Part shown: positions 24,271 through 31,650 of the stretch, one piece after another
Numbering within the stretch: position 1 is the stretch's first letter
Layout: every line of letters begins with the position of its first letter
From: Desulfovibrio porci
Lineage (GTDB): Bacteria; Desulfobacterota; Desulfovibrionia; Desulfovibrionales; Desulfovibrionaceae
Reading direction: 5' to 3'
NCBI RefSeq assembly: GCF_009696265.1
Contig: NZ_VUMH01000002.1
Span: 124,001-188,000, forward strand
DNA: 64,000 nt
Notes under the pieces: generated by a model
What the model was told of the DNA's origin: nothing
The model's database searches: none
Seen by the model: the letters and a program-made list of their open reading frames with translations, nothing else
Position numbers and translations under genes: made by a program

Positions 24271-25167
24271 ATGGATCAGCAGCATTTTCTGGCTTCGGAA
24301 TATGCCCCGGCGTCGGCCGGGGACGCGGCCTTTCACATTATCCCCGCGCCTCTGGAGCGTAGCGTTTCCTACGGCGGCGGCGCGGCCCGGGGGCCGGCGG
24401 CCCTGCTGGCCGCCTCCCAGCAGCTGGAAGCCTGGGAAAGCGGGCTTGCGCCGGGAGAGTCAGGTTTTTATACCGCCCCTCCCGTGGACTGCTCCGGACC
24501 GGTGGAAGCGGTGCTGGCCCGCATTGAGGCGGCCACGCGCCGTGCCCTGGACTGCAAGGCCGTGCCCGTGCTGCTGGGCGGCGAGCACAGCGTGAGCCTG
24601 GGCGCGTTGCGGGCGCTGGCCTGGCGGGCCAGGGAAACGAACGAGCCTTTCGGCATTATCCAGTTCGACGCGCATGCGGACCTGCGGCCCGAATACGAGG
24701 GCGACCCCTTTTCCCACGCCTGCGTCATGCACCGGGCCGTGGCTGATCTGGGCCTGCCTCTGGTGCAGTTCGCGGTGCGCGACATGAGCCGGGAGGAGGC
24801 CGAGGTCCGCAAGCGCTACAACGTCACCCATTACGACGCCTATTTTCTGGGCCGCGTAGGTCTGCCGGAACAACCCCTGCCCGAGGATTTTCCGCGCCGC
24901 GTCTATATCAGCTTTGATGTGGACGGCCTGGATTCGTCCCTGATGCCCGCCACGGGCACGCCTTCGCCGGGCGGCATTTCCTGGCGCGAGGCCCAGTTCA
25001 TTCTGGAACGCTGCACCCGGGGGCGGGAGGTCGTGGGTCTGGACGTGGTCGAACTGGCCCCCATTCCCGGCCTGCACCACGCGGATTTTACCGCCGCCAA
25101 ACTGACGCATCTGCTTATGGCTCTGACTCTGCAAAGCCGGAGCGCGATACAGGGAGAACACGCATGA
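24271..25167 (+). CDS. speB: Agmatinase / ureohydrolase family
   Basis: Binuclear manganese hydrolase, most likely agmatine to putrescine and urea. Metal motifs are GGEHSVSLG, FDAHADLRPEYEG and SFDVDGLDSSLMPATGTPSPGG, and the C-terminal GLDVVELAPI completes the family pattern. ATG 24271 has GGAAA 6 bp upstream; ATG 24256 would add five residues but has no ribosome binding site. With 298 aa the length fits. The last codons overlap panB by 4 bp (ATGA). Agmatinase, guanidinobutyrase and related enzymes share these motifs, so the substrate is inferred. Confidence 0.88.
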   Translation: MDQQHFLASEYAPASAGDAAFHIIPAPLERSVSYGGGAARGPAALLAASQQLEAWESGLAPGESGFYTAPPVDCSGPVEAVLARIEAATRRALDCKAVPVLLGGEHSVSLGALRALAWRARETNEPFGIIQFDAHADLRPEYEGDPFSHACVMHRAVADLGLPLVQFAVRDMSREEAEVRKRYNVTHYDAYFLGRVGLPEQPLPEDFPRRVYISFDVDGLDSSLMPATGTPSPGGISWREAQFILERCTRGREVVGLDVVELAPIPGLHHADFTAAKLTHLLMALTLQSRSAIQGEHA

Positions 25168-25994
25168 AAAACACCGTCGCCACGTTCAGGCAGGCCAAGG
25201 GCAAGGAAAAGCTGACCATGCTCACGGCCTATGATTACAGTATTGCCCGGCTCATGGACCAGACCGGCATCAATTCGCTGCTGGTGGGGGATTCGCTGGG
25301 TATGGTCATGCTGGGCTATCCGGACACCCTGCCCGTGACCCTGGAGGATATGATCCGACATTGCGCGGCTGTGGCGCGCGGCGCGCAGTCGGCCCTGGTG
25401 GTTTGCGACATGCCTTTCATGAGTTGCCAGGTGAGCGTGGCCGACACCGTGCGCAACGCCGGGCGGCTGGTCAAGGAAGGCCGGGCCCAGGCCGTCAAGC
25501 TGGAGGGCGGCGCGGATTTTTGCGACGAGGTGCGCGCCCTTGTGCGGGCCTCGATTCCGGTTATGGGCCATCTGGGCCTCACGCCGCAATCGGTCAACGC
25601 GCTGGGCGGCTACAAGGTGCAGGGCAAAAGTCTGGCCGCGGCCCAGAAACTGTTGGACGACGCCCGCGCCGTGCAGGACGCCGGGGCCTTTTCCCTGGTG
25701 CTGGAATGCGTGCCCGCCGCTTTGGCCGCCCGCATCACGCGGGAGCTGGAGGTTCCGGTCATCGGCATCGGCGCGGGGCCGGACTGCGACGGCCAGGTGT
25801 TGGTCTGGCAGGACATGCTGGGCCTCAGCGACGGCGGAACCCCCAAATTCGTCAAGCGTTTCGGCGCGGTGGGCGAGGCCGCGCGCGCGGCCTTCACGGC
25901 GTACGCGCGGGAAGTGAAGCAGGGAAGCTACCCGGCGCAGGAACATTGCTACGGTATGGAAGACGAGGCTGAGCTGCTGGAAAAACTCTACTGA
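25164..25994 (+). CDS. panB: 3-methyl-2-oxobutanoate hydroxymethyltransferase PanB
   Basis: First committed step of pantothenate synthesis: adds a hydroxymethyl group from 5,10-methylene-THF to ketoisovalerate. TIM-barrel motifs are LTAYDYSIARLMDQTGI, LLVGDSLGMVMLGY (Mg ligand Asp), VKLEGGADF, GHLGLTPQSVNALGGYKVQG and the catalytic Glu in LVLECVP, then IGIGAGPDCDGQVLVWQDMLG. Length 276 aa is typical. Translationally coupled to speB, an unusual pairing; putrescine and pantothenate synthesis are both amine-related but not one pathway. Ends at a strong terminator. Confidence 0.95.
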   Translation: MKNTVATFRQAKGKEKLTMLTAYDYSIARLMDQTGINSLLVGDSLGMVMLGYPDTLPVTLEDMIRHCAAVARGAQSALVVCDMPFMSCQVSVADTVRNAGRLVKEGRAQAVKLEGGADFCDEVRALVRASIPVMGHLGLTPQSVNALGGYKVQGKSLAAAQKLLDDARAVQDAGAFSLVLECVPAALAARITRELEVPVIGIGAGPDCDGQVLVWQDMLGLSDGGTPKFVKRFGAVGEAARAAFTAYAREVKQGSYPAQEHCYGMEDEAELLEKLY

Positions 25995-25997
25995 CGC

Positions 25998-26040
25998 GAC
26001 GGCGGCGCAAACGCCGCGCAACGGGATTTGCGCCGCCGTC
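25998..26040. terminator. Bidirectional terminator between panB and the GNAT gene
   Basis: 14-bp perfect stem (25998-26011 with 26027-26040), 15-nt loop. The left arm plus loop (25998-26031) matches 2817-2850 of the dispersed repeat with three or four mismatches in 34 bp, so this hairpin may derive from that repeat. Confidence 0.6.
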
Positions 26041-26052
26041 CGGGATGAGCGT

Positions 26053-26580
26053 TTATCCGGCGTGTTCCGGGAAGAAGGCCGGGGAATATGCCACCATGCC
26101 GGGCAGGCGGTCCGCGTCGCCGCCGAGCTTGACGGCCATAAAGGCTTCCTCCGGCGCCTCGAATGGGGAAACAATGCCGAAAGAGGACGCGGGCCGGTAG
26201 CCGAAGCGCGGATAATAGCCCGCATGCCCCAGCAGGATCACGAATTCCCAGCCCAAAGCGCGGGCGAGCTCGTGTCCGCGCCGGACAAGAGCGCCGCCTA
26301 TGCCCCGGCCATGATGCGACGGCAGCACCGCCAGCGGGGCGAGGGCCAGGGCCGCCGCCTCTCCGACCTTCACTCTGCTGAACATAACATGGCCGACAAT
26401 GCGGCCGTCTTCCTCAGCCACCAGGCTCAGTTCGGGAATGTATTCCCGTGAGCGGCGCAGGCGGTCCACAAGATGCTGCTCGTCGCCGTCGGCGTGCTCG
26501 GCGTGTTCAAAGGCCCGGCGCACCAGGTCGTGGATGGCGGGAAAGTCCTCCGGGGATTCCGGGCGGATAGTGACCGGCAT
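26053..26580 (-). CDS. GNAT acetyltransferase, possible YjhQ-type antitoxin
   Basis: A 175-aa GNAT-fold protein: RPESPEDFPAIHDLVRRAF, then the acetyl-CoA motif APLAVLPSHHGRGIGGALVRRG and AGYYPRFGY, as in YhbS-like acetyltransferases. ATG 26580 has GGAG 6 bp upstream. It starts 26 bp after a yjhX-like reading frame on the same strand. In E. coli the YjhX (TopAI) toxin, an inhibitor of topoisomerase I, is encoded next to YjhQ, a GNAT-family antitoxin, so the same arrangement suggests a related module. Here the toxin frame is broken while this gene is intact. An independent acetyltransferase role is possible. Confidence 0.75.
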   Translation of the reverse strand: MPVTIRPESPEDFPAIHDLVRRAFEHAEHADGDEQHLVDRLRRSREYIPELSLVAEEDGRIVGHVMFSRVKVGEAAALALAPLAVLPSHHGRGIGGALVRRGHELARALGWEFVILLGHAGYYPRFGYRPASSFGIVSPFEAPEEAFMAVKLGGDADRLPGMVAYSPAFFPEHAG

Positions 26581-26606
26581 AGGCAACTCCATGATTGTGT
26601 GAGCCG

Positions 26607-26863
26607 TCAGCGGTTGTCGCTCTGGGCGCGCACGGCGCGCAGGCCTTCCGAAGTGATGCGGTAGGGCTGGCCGTTTTTCGATCTGATGCATTTTTTGTTT
26701 TTCAGTTTTTTGAAGATCTCCGGGGTGCAGTCGCCGAGCAGCCGGCCCTCGCGGGTAGAGCATTCCACTGCGGCATTTTGCCGGAACTGTCGCGGAGTAT
26801 CAGGATTTTTCCAGCCTTGGCCAGGGTGTGGAGGGTTCTCTGCTCAAAACGGGAAATGTTCAC
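26607..26863 (-). pseudogene. yjhX: yjhX/TopAI-like toxin gene with a one-base frameshift
   Basis: From GTG 26863 the frame reads [20 protein letters not shown]...RDSSGKMP. In the neighbouring frame it continues [40 protein letters not shown] and ends at TGA 26607-26609 with VRAQSDNR. The joined protein has 85 residues, the same length as E. coli YjhX as I recall it, and the region is 257 bp, one base short of 86 codons. The deletion falls at about 26771-26772 next to an AAAA run. GAGG lies 7 bp before the GTG. YjhX/TopAI toxins inhibit DNA topoisomerase I. Ribosomal frameshifting or a sequencing error could also explain the break. Confidence 0.8.
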
Positions 26864-26882
26864 GGGATGCCTCGCATCTCAA

Positions 26883-26969
26883 TGGATAAACGACAAGGCG
26901 CCGCCTGAGGGCGGCAGGCCGGGGTCGCGTCCCGTCCGACCTGCGGCGGTTGCGGAACTTATTTATCCA
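26883..26969 (-). promoter_or_regulatory. Structured leader element upstream of yjhX
   Basis: TGGATAAA (26883-26890) and TTTATCCA (26962-26969) close an 87-nt domain. It holds a GCCGCC-tetraloop-GGCGGC hairpin and a second stem made of GCAGG/CCTGC plus CGG/CCG. The closing stem ends about 13 nt before the yjhX ribosome binding site. The fold suggests a post-transcriptional control element. Confidence 0.4.
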
Positions 26970-27019
26970 ATGACTACGGTATCCGGCATCCAACATCCGT
27001 TGAAACAAAGCTATGAGCA

Positions 27020-27049
27020 TATCTACACACGCGGCCGCAGCGACGTCAA
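27020..27049 (-). promoter_or_regulatory. Sigma-70 promoter of the yjhX module
   Basis: Minus strand TTGACG (27049-27044), an 18-bp spacer and TAGATA (27025-27020). It would give a leader of about 150 nt. Confidence 0.45.
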
Positions 27050-27056
27050 GCACGTC

Positions 27057-27099
27057 AAAAAAGACAACCGGCGGGAATTTCCCGCCGGTTGTCTTTTTT
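27057..27099. terminator. Strong bidirectional terminator downstream of zraP
   Basis: Perfect 21-bp inverted repeat (27057-27077 with 27079-27099) with A6 at one end and T6 at the other, 70 bp past the zraP stop. Confidence 0.85.
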
Positions 27100-27168
27100 G
27101 GCGTCGTGTTCAGGAGGCGTGTGCCCTTTCAGGGCGTTTGCTTTTGAAACGTTTGTTTTGAATTCGCT

Positions 27169-27651
27169 CTATCTCCAGCAGCCGCCGCGCCCGCCGTAAC
27201 CGCCGTGACCATAGCCGCCGTGGTGCATGCCCATGCCGTAACCGGAGCCCATGTGGCCGTAGCCGGGACCCATGTGACCGTAGCCCATGGGCAGACCTTC
27301 CTTGTCGAGCTGCGCCCGGAGGTCGGTGCGGGCGGCGAGCATCTTGCCGCGCAGTTCGCCGATTTCCCTGGACAGGCTTTCAATTTTGGCCTTGTCGGGC
27401 GAGGGACTGCTCATCTGGGCGTCCAGCTCGGCGCGTTTGGTGATCAGAGCCTGACGGACGGAGTCCATTTTTTCATAGTGGCTGCTGAAAATCTTTTCGG
27501 CCTTTTCCTGTTGTTCCGGCGAGATGGGGGCATTGTAGCGGGGTCCGTCATCCCAGCCGCCATGACCGCGCGCCTGGCTGATGCCGGCGAAGCCCAGAAC
27601 AAGTATCGCCGCGAGGGCCAGAGACGTCGTACGCAGAGTTGTCTTTTTCAT
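27169..27651 (-). CDS. zraP: Zinc resistance-associated periplasmic chaperone ZraP
   Basis: Small periplasmic metal-binding chaperone of the CpxP/ZraP family, 160 aa. A signal peptide (MKKTTLRTTSLALAAILVLG, cleaved near SQARG) precedes the helical domain SPEQQEKAEKIFSSHYEKMDSVRQALITKRAELDAQ. The C-terminus is rich in Gly, His, Met and Tyr (GYGMGMHHGGYGHGGYGG) and ends in CWR, a likely metal-binding tail. ATG 27651 follows GGGAGG by 5 bp. Divergent from zraSR and behind a sigma-54 promoter, as in the enteric zraP-zraSR locus. Confidence 0.92.
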   Translation of the reverse strand: MKKTTLRTTSLALAAILVLGFAGISQARGHGGWDDGPRYNAPISPEQQEKAEKIFSSHYEKMDSVRQALITKRAELDAQMSSPSPDKAKIESLSREIGELRGKMLAARTDLRAQLDKEGLPMGYGHMGPGYGHMGSGYGMGMHHGGYGHGGYGGRGGCWR

Positions 27652-27754
27652 TGTGTCCTCCCAATGGGTTATGTGCGGAACCGTTGCGGTGTGCACAGTT
27701 TGTCAGATATGTTGGTGTTCGCCTTTGTGTTTCAGGCGAACTGTCCTGTATAGG

Positions 27755-27769
27755 GCAAAGCGCGTGCCA
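27755..27769 (-). promoter_or_regulatory. Sigma-54 promoter of zraP
   Basis: Minus strand TGGCACGCGCTTTGC matches the consensus TGGCACG-N4-TTGC exactly. Transcription would start near 27743, about 92 nt before zraP. Confidence 0.85.
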
Positions 27770-27845
27770 TTTATGATAACATATTGAAATAATATAAATA
27801 ATTAAAAAATACGACCTGGAACATTGTCCGACGCGAGGGAAAGAC

Positions 27846-27881
27846 GTAACCTTTTTACTCAGTGACGGGTAAAAAGGTTAC
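27846..27881. promoter_or_regulatory. Probable ZraR enhancer site
   Basis: GTAACCTTTTTAC (27846-27858) and GTAAAAAGGTTAC (27869-27881) are perfect inverted copies 10 bp apart. The centre lies about 120 bp upstream of the zraP start site, the usual place for a sigma-54 activator. It could also control zraSR. Confidence 0.6.
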
Positions 27882-28081
27882 ACACGCGGGCGCAAAGGCG
27901 CTGAGGCGATTTCACGTTGAACGTGCTTACGGAGTCGGTGAAGCCGGGCCCGCCGCGACGCCGGAGCGGCCGCAATTCACTTGCGGCGCGGAATTCCGGC
28001 GGAGGCGTGAAATTTGCAAGCCGCAACAGCGTGTCTTGGTCATGTTTAATCTTAAAGGCAAGCCGCTTTATTAAAGATAGT

Positions 28082-29896
28082 ATGCGGGATCACTACGCGC
28101 CGCTTTCACGCGGGGAAAAGCAGCGGCATACGCGTTTTTTCTGGCAGGTGCTGGCCGGACTGGCTCTGGCGGGCATCTGCGCCGCGGCTTTCATGGTCGC
28201 GCGCGGAGCCGGGCAGGAAAAGCGCCAGATGCTGGACAATATGCAGGGCCGGGCCGACGTGCTGATCTGGGCTCTGGAGGGCAGCGCCCGCTCTTTCGGC
28301 CATATGCGGCAGAACCCCATGCTGAATCTGGTGGAGGAGGTGGCCAAACAGCCGGGCGTGGCCTATATCGCTCTGGTGGATGCGGACGGACGGATACTGA
28401 TCCACAGTGATCCCGCCCTGGCGGGCACGGTTCTCTATGACCGGGAGAGCTTGCGGAACCTGCATGTGAGCGACAGCTCCCAGAGCCGTTTCGTGCCGGG
28501 CGAGCCGGACCTGTTCGAGACCTACAAGACCTTCACCCCTTCCCGGCCCCGCGCGGGCGGCGGCATGGGCCATATGCGGCGGCATATGATGGGCGGCGGC
28601 CACGCGGCTCCGTGGCTGGACCCGGCGGAGGAAAAGTATATCTTCGTGGGCCTGGACGCCTCGCATTTCGCGGAAAATCTGCACGAATACGTCTTTCATC
28701 TCAGCGTCATAGCCGGTCTTGTGACCCTGGCGGTTCTGGGCGGCATCGTGCTGCTGTTCTACATCCAGAATTACCGCTTTTCCAAAAGGATGCTGGAGGA
28801 TACGCAGGCCCTGGCCGCGCAGGTCATCGACAGCCTGCCCGCCGCGCTGGTGGTGACGGACCCGAGCGGAGTCATCTCCCTGAGCAACCGGCACGGCCTG
28901 GAAATGCTGGGTCTTTCCGGACGGGAAAAAGAGACCTTGTCCCTGTACGAGGCGCCGTCGCTGGACTGGCAGGCCCTGATGGATGAGCTGGATGCCGGCG
29001 CGGTCATTCTGGAACGCGATATGGACCTGTTCCGCACCAGGGGCAATCCGTTGCCGGTCAGCCTCAGCGCCGCGAAAATCATCGGCAGCGAACAGGCCTC
29101 CCTGGGCTATCTGTTCATTCTGCGCGACCTGGGGGAGATCCGCAAACTCCAGAAACAGCTCCGGCAGAGCGAGCGTCTCTCCGCCTTCGGCAATCTGGCC
29201 GCAGGCGTGGCCCATGAAATCCGCAATCCGCTCAGCTCCATCAAGGGCTATGCCACCTACCTGACCGAGAAGCTGAAAAACGACAAAATGGCCTATGCCA
29301 CGGGCAATATCCTGATTCAGGAAACCGAGCGTCTGAACCGGGTCATGTCGGACCTGCTGAGCGTCGCCAAACCGTTGGACCTGCGCCTGAAAGCGGTGCG
29401 CGTGGAAAGCGTGCTGGAGCAGGCCGTGCGGCTGATCGCCCCGGACGCGGAGGAAAAGGGCGTGGCCGTGCAGTTGCGCCTGCCGCCGCCCGGCTCCTTT
29501 CCGGAACAGGGCGTCCGGCTGGACGCCGACCGCCTGATGCAGGCCCTGCTCAACCTGCTGGTCAACGCCGTGCAGGCCACGGAAAGCGGCGGCGGCATTG
29601 AAGTGGCGCTGGAAAGCGCGCGGGACCGGGCCGGAGAGGGCGCGTCCGGCGCGGACGACGGCTTCTGGAGCATCAGCATCAGCGATACGGGCTGCGGCAT
29701 GCCGGCGCAGACCGTGGCCCAGCTGTTCACCCCCTATTTCACGACCAAAGCTTCCGGTACCGGCCTCGGCCTGGTCATCAGCCAGCAGATCGTGGAACAG
29801 CACGGCGGGGAAATCAAAGTCTTCAGTCGGCCCGGCAAGGGGACGACCTTCACCATATTGTTGCCCGTGGCCGCGCGCGAAGAGGGGGCGGCATGA
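28082..29896 (+). CDS. zraS: Membrane sensor histidine kinase ZraS
   Basis: Sensor of envelope metal stress. TM1 is at about 19-41 and a periplasmic domain at 42-204, with a Gly/His/Met-rich stretch at 159-174 (GGGMGHMRRHMMGGGHAA). TM2 is at about 205-228 and a PAS domain at 240-350. The HisKA phosphoacceptor is His378 in GVAHEIRNPLSS, and the ATPase domain shows NLLVNAVQATE, DTGCGMP and GTGLGL. ATG 28082 begins just before the first membrane helix; longer starts would be in noncoding-looking sequence. 604 aa. Its stop overlaps the zraR start (ATGA). Confidence 0.9.
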   Translation: MRDHYAPLSRGEKQRHTRFFWQVLAGLALAGICAAAFMVARGAGQEKRQMLDNMQGRADVLIWALEGSARSFGHMRQNPMLNLVEEVAKQPGVAYIALVDADGRILIHSDPALAGTVLYDRESLRNLHVSDSSQSRFVPGEPDLFETYKTFTPSRPRAGGGMGHMRRHMMGGGHAAPWLDPAEEKYIFVGLDASHFAENLHEYVFHLSVIAGLVTLAVLGGIVLLFYIQNYRFSKRMLEDTQALAAQVIDSLPAALVVTDPSGVISLSNRHGLEMLGLSGREKETLSLYEAPSLDWQALMDELDAGAVILERDMDLFRTRGNPLPVSLSAAKIIGSEQASLGYLFILRDLGEIRKLQKQLRQSERLSAFGNLAAGVAHEIRNPLSSIKGYATYLTEKLKNDKMAYATGNILIQETERLNRVMSDLLSVAKPLDLRLKAVRVESVLEQAVRLIAPDAEEKGVAVQLRLPPPGSFPEQGVRLDADRLMQALLNLLVNAVQATESGGGIEVALESARDRAGEGASGADDGFWSISISDTGCGMPAQTVAQLFTPYFTTKASGTGLGLVISQQIVEQHGGEIKVFSRPGKGTTFTILLPVAAREEGAA

Positions 29897-31284
29897 AAAA
29901 ACTGACGATTCTGGCGGCCGACGACGACGCCACGCACCGGGAGATGCTGCGGACCCTGCTGCGGGAATGGGGCTATGCCGTCGGCGAGGCCGTGGACGGC
30001 GAGCAGGCCGTGGCTCTGTGCCGGGAACAGTCCTTTGATCTGGTGCTCATGGACGTGCGCATGCCCAAAAAAACCGGTCTGGAGGCCCTGAAGGAGATCA
30101 AGGCTCACAATCCGGCCCTGCCGGTGCTGATCATGACCGCTTTTTCGGACGTGGCGGCGGCTGTGGAGGCCATCAAATCCGGCGCATACGACTATCTGAC
30201 CAAACCTCTGGACTTTGAAAAGCTCAAGGTCGTCCTGCGCAACGTCTTTGCCCACGTGGGCCTGATTGAGGAAAACGCCTCCCTCTCCCGCAGCCTGGCC
30301 GCCACCGAGGCCCATTCGGACATGGTGGGGCGCAGCGCGGCCATGTCCGCGCTCTGGGAGATGCTCCGCACCATCGCGCCCACGGACGCCACGGTGCTGA
30401 TCACCGGCGAGTCGGGCACGGGCAAGGAACTGGTGGCCAGGGCCGTGCACGCGGCCAGCCGCCGGGCGCAAGGACCGTTTGTGGCGGTGAACTGCGCGGC
30501 CCTGACTGAGTCGCTGCTGGCCTCGGAACTCTTCGGGCACGAAAAAGGCGCGTTCACCGGCGCGGATAAAAAGCACGAGGGCTATTTTCTCAAGGCGAAC
30601 GGCGGCACGATTTTTCTGGACGAAATCGGGGAAATGCCGTTGTCCATGCAGGTCAAGCTGTTGCGGGTGATCCAGGAGCGGGAGGTGCTCAGCGTGGGCG
30701 GCAACACGGCCGTGCCCGTGGACGTGCGGATCATCGCTGCCACCAACCGCGATCTGGCGCAAGAGGTGGATGCCGGGAACTTCCGGCAGGATCTCTATTA
30801 CCGGCTGAACGTGGTCACCCTGGCCCTGCCGCCGTTGCGCGAGCGCGCGGACGACATTCCTCTGCTGGCGCAGCATTTCATGAACCGTTTCGCCTCCAAG
30901 AACAACAAGCGGATCAAAGGCTTCACGCCCGGCGCCATGGACCGCCTGGTGCGCTATGCCTGGCCGGGCAATGTACGGGAGCTGGAAAACGTCATCGAGC
31001 GGGCCTCCATTCTGCTGCTGGGTGAGCATATCAGCGAGCGGGAGCTGCCGGAGCGCCTGAAAACCCCGGAACAGGGCGACGCCCTGGCCGACGCGCTGGA
31101 GACGGATTGCCCGACCCTGGACGATGTGGAGCGGGCCGTGATTCTGAAAACCCTGAAACGTTTTGGCGGCAACAAGACCGAGGCCGCCAAGGCCCTGGGC
31201 ATCACCCGCAAGACCCTGCACGCCAAGCTGAACAAATACCAGGGCGCGCAGGACGACGCGGAGGAGGACGGCGCGGCAAGCTGA
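29893..31284 (+). CDS. zraR: Sigma-54 response regulator ZraR
   Basis: Phosphorylation-activated transcription factor paired with ZraS. Receiver domain 1-125: acidic DDDATH, phosphoacceptor Asp in VLMDVRMPKKTG, Lys in LTKPLDFEK. AAA+ domain about 140-380: Walker A GESGTGKE, sigma-54 loop GAFTGA, Walker B TIFLDEIGEM. Fis-type helix-turn-helix at the C-terminus: GNKTEAAKALGITRKTLHAKL. 463 aa, normal NtrC-family length. Expected targets are the inverted repeat and sigma-54 promoter of zraP. Confidence 0.93.
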   Translation: MKKLTILAADDDATHREMLRTLLREWGYAVGEAVDGEQAVALCREQSFDLVLMDVRMPKKTGLEALKEIKAHNPALPVLIMTAFSDVAAAVEAIKSGAYDYLTKPLDFEKLKVVLRNVFAHVGLIEENASLSRSLAATEAHSDMVGRSAAMSALWEMLRTIAPTDATVLITGESGTGKELVARAVHAASRRAQGPFVAVNCAALTESLLASELFGHEKGAFTGADKKHEGYFLKANGGTIFLDEIGEMPLSMQVKLLRVIQEREVLSVGGNTAVPVDVRIIAATNRDLAQEVDAGNFRQDLYYRLNVVTLALPPLRERADDIPLLAQHFMNRFASKNNKRIKGFTPGAMDRLVRYAWPGNVRELENVIERASILLLGEHISERELPERLKTPEQGDALADALETDCPTLDDVERAVILKTLKRFGGNKTEAAKALGITRKTLHAKLNKYQGAQDDAEEDGAAS

Positions 31285-31650
31285 GCTGCGCCCACTGGCG
31301 GCGCTTTTGTCCGCTATTGCCGGAGGTTATGGCGTTACCCGTCCGGCGCGGCCTGTCCGGCCGCATGGACATCCGGCCGGGCGCGTGGCATACTCTATCG
31401 TTAACCCGGTATGGTTGAGCGCGGCTCCGCCCGGGAGGGAGGCCGCCTTTTTTCGTCCATCCGTTCCGTTTTGGAGCAGATTACCTTTACTATGCGGTGT
31501 GGTTCAAAGATTTTTTCAGCCGAAAAACGTGGTTATCGCCGCAGCCGGTCCCCGTATGACTTTTTCCTCGCCAATGGGGACAAGGGGGACAACCCTCCGG
31601 GCTGCCTTCGCTCGTTGCGGCGTCCACATGCCCTGCGCGGGGGATAAGCC
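31285..31650. other. Intergenic region zraR to PAS activator gene
   Basis: 366 bp with a probable zraSR terminator (31421-31453: 8-bp stem with a bulge, then T6). I see no gene, no sigma-54 promoter and no palindromic enhancer comparable to those at the other two activator loci. Confidence 0.5.
31421..31453 (+). terminator. Terminator of zraSR
   Basis: GCGGCUCC pairs with GG(A)GGCCGC across an 8-10-nt loop, followed by CTTTTTT. Confidence 0.5.

Larger units (their letters stand above)
26864..27168. other. Leader of the yjhX module and zraP terminator
   Basis: This 305-bp gap contains the presumed 150-nt leader of the yjhX-GNAT pair (promoter at 27020-27049, structured element 26883-26969) and the strong zraP terminator (27057-27099). 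No protein gene is evident. A 50-codon minus-strand frame (26996 to 26844) would overlap the yjhX start but has no clear ribosome binding site. Confidence 0.5.
27652..28081. other. zraP-zraS regulatory region
   Basis: 430 bp between divergent genes. It holds a near-perfect sigma-54 promoter for zraP, a 13-bp inverted repeat suited as a ZraR enhancer, and an AT-rich tract (27770-27820). I find no clear promoter for zraS and no ORF. Confidence 0.6.

Noticed and set aside
26883-26969. tRNA-like fold with a 7-bp acceptor-like stem
   Set aside because: There is no TTCRA T-loop, no anticodon arm of proper size and no CCA context. The hairpins fit a leader element better.
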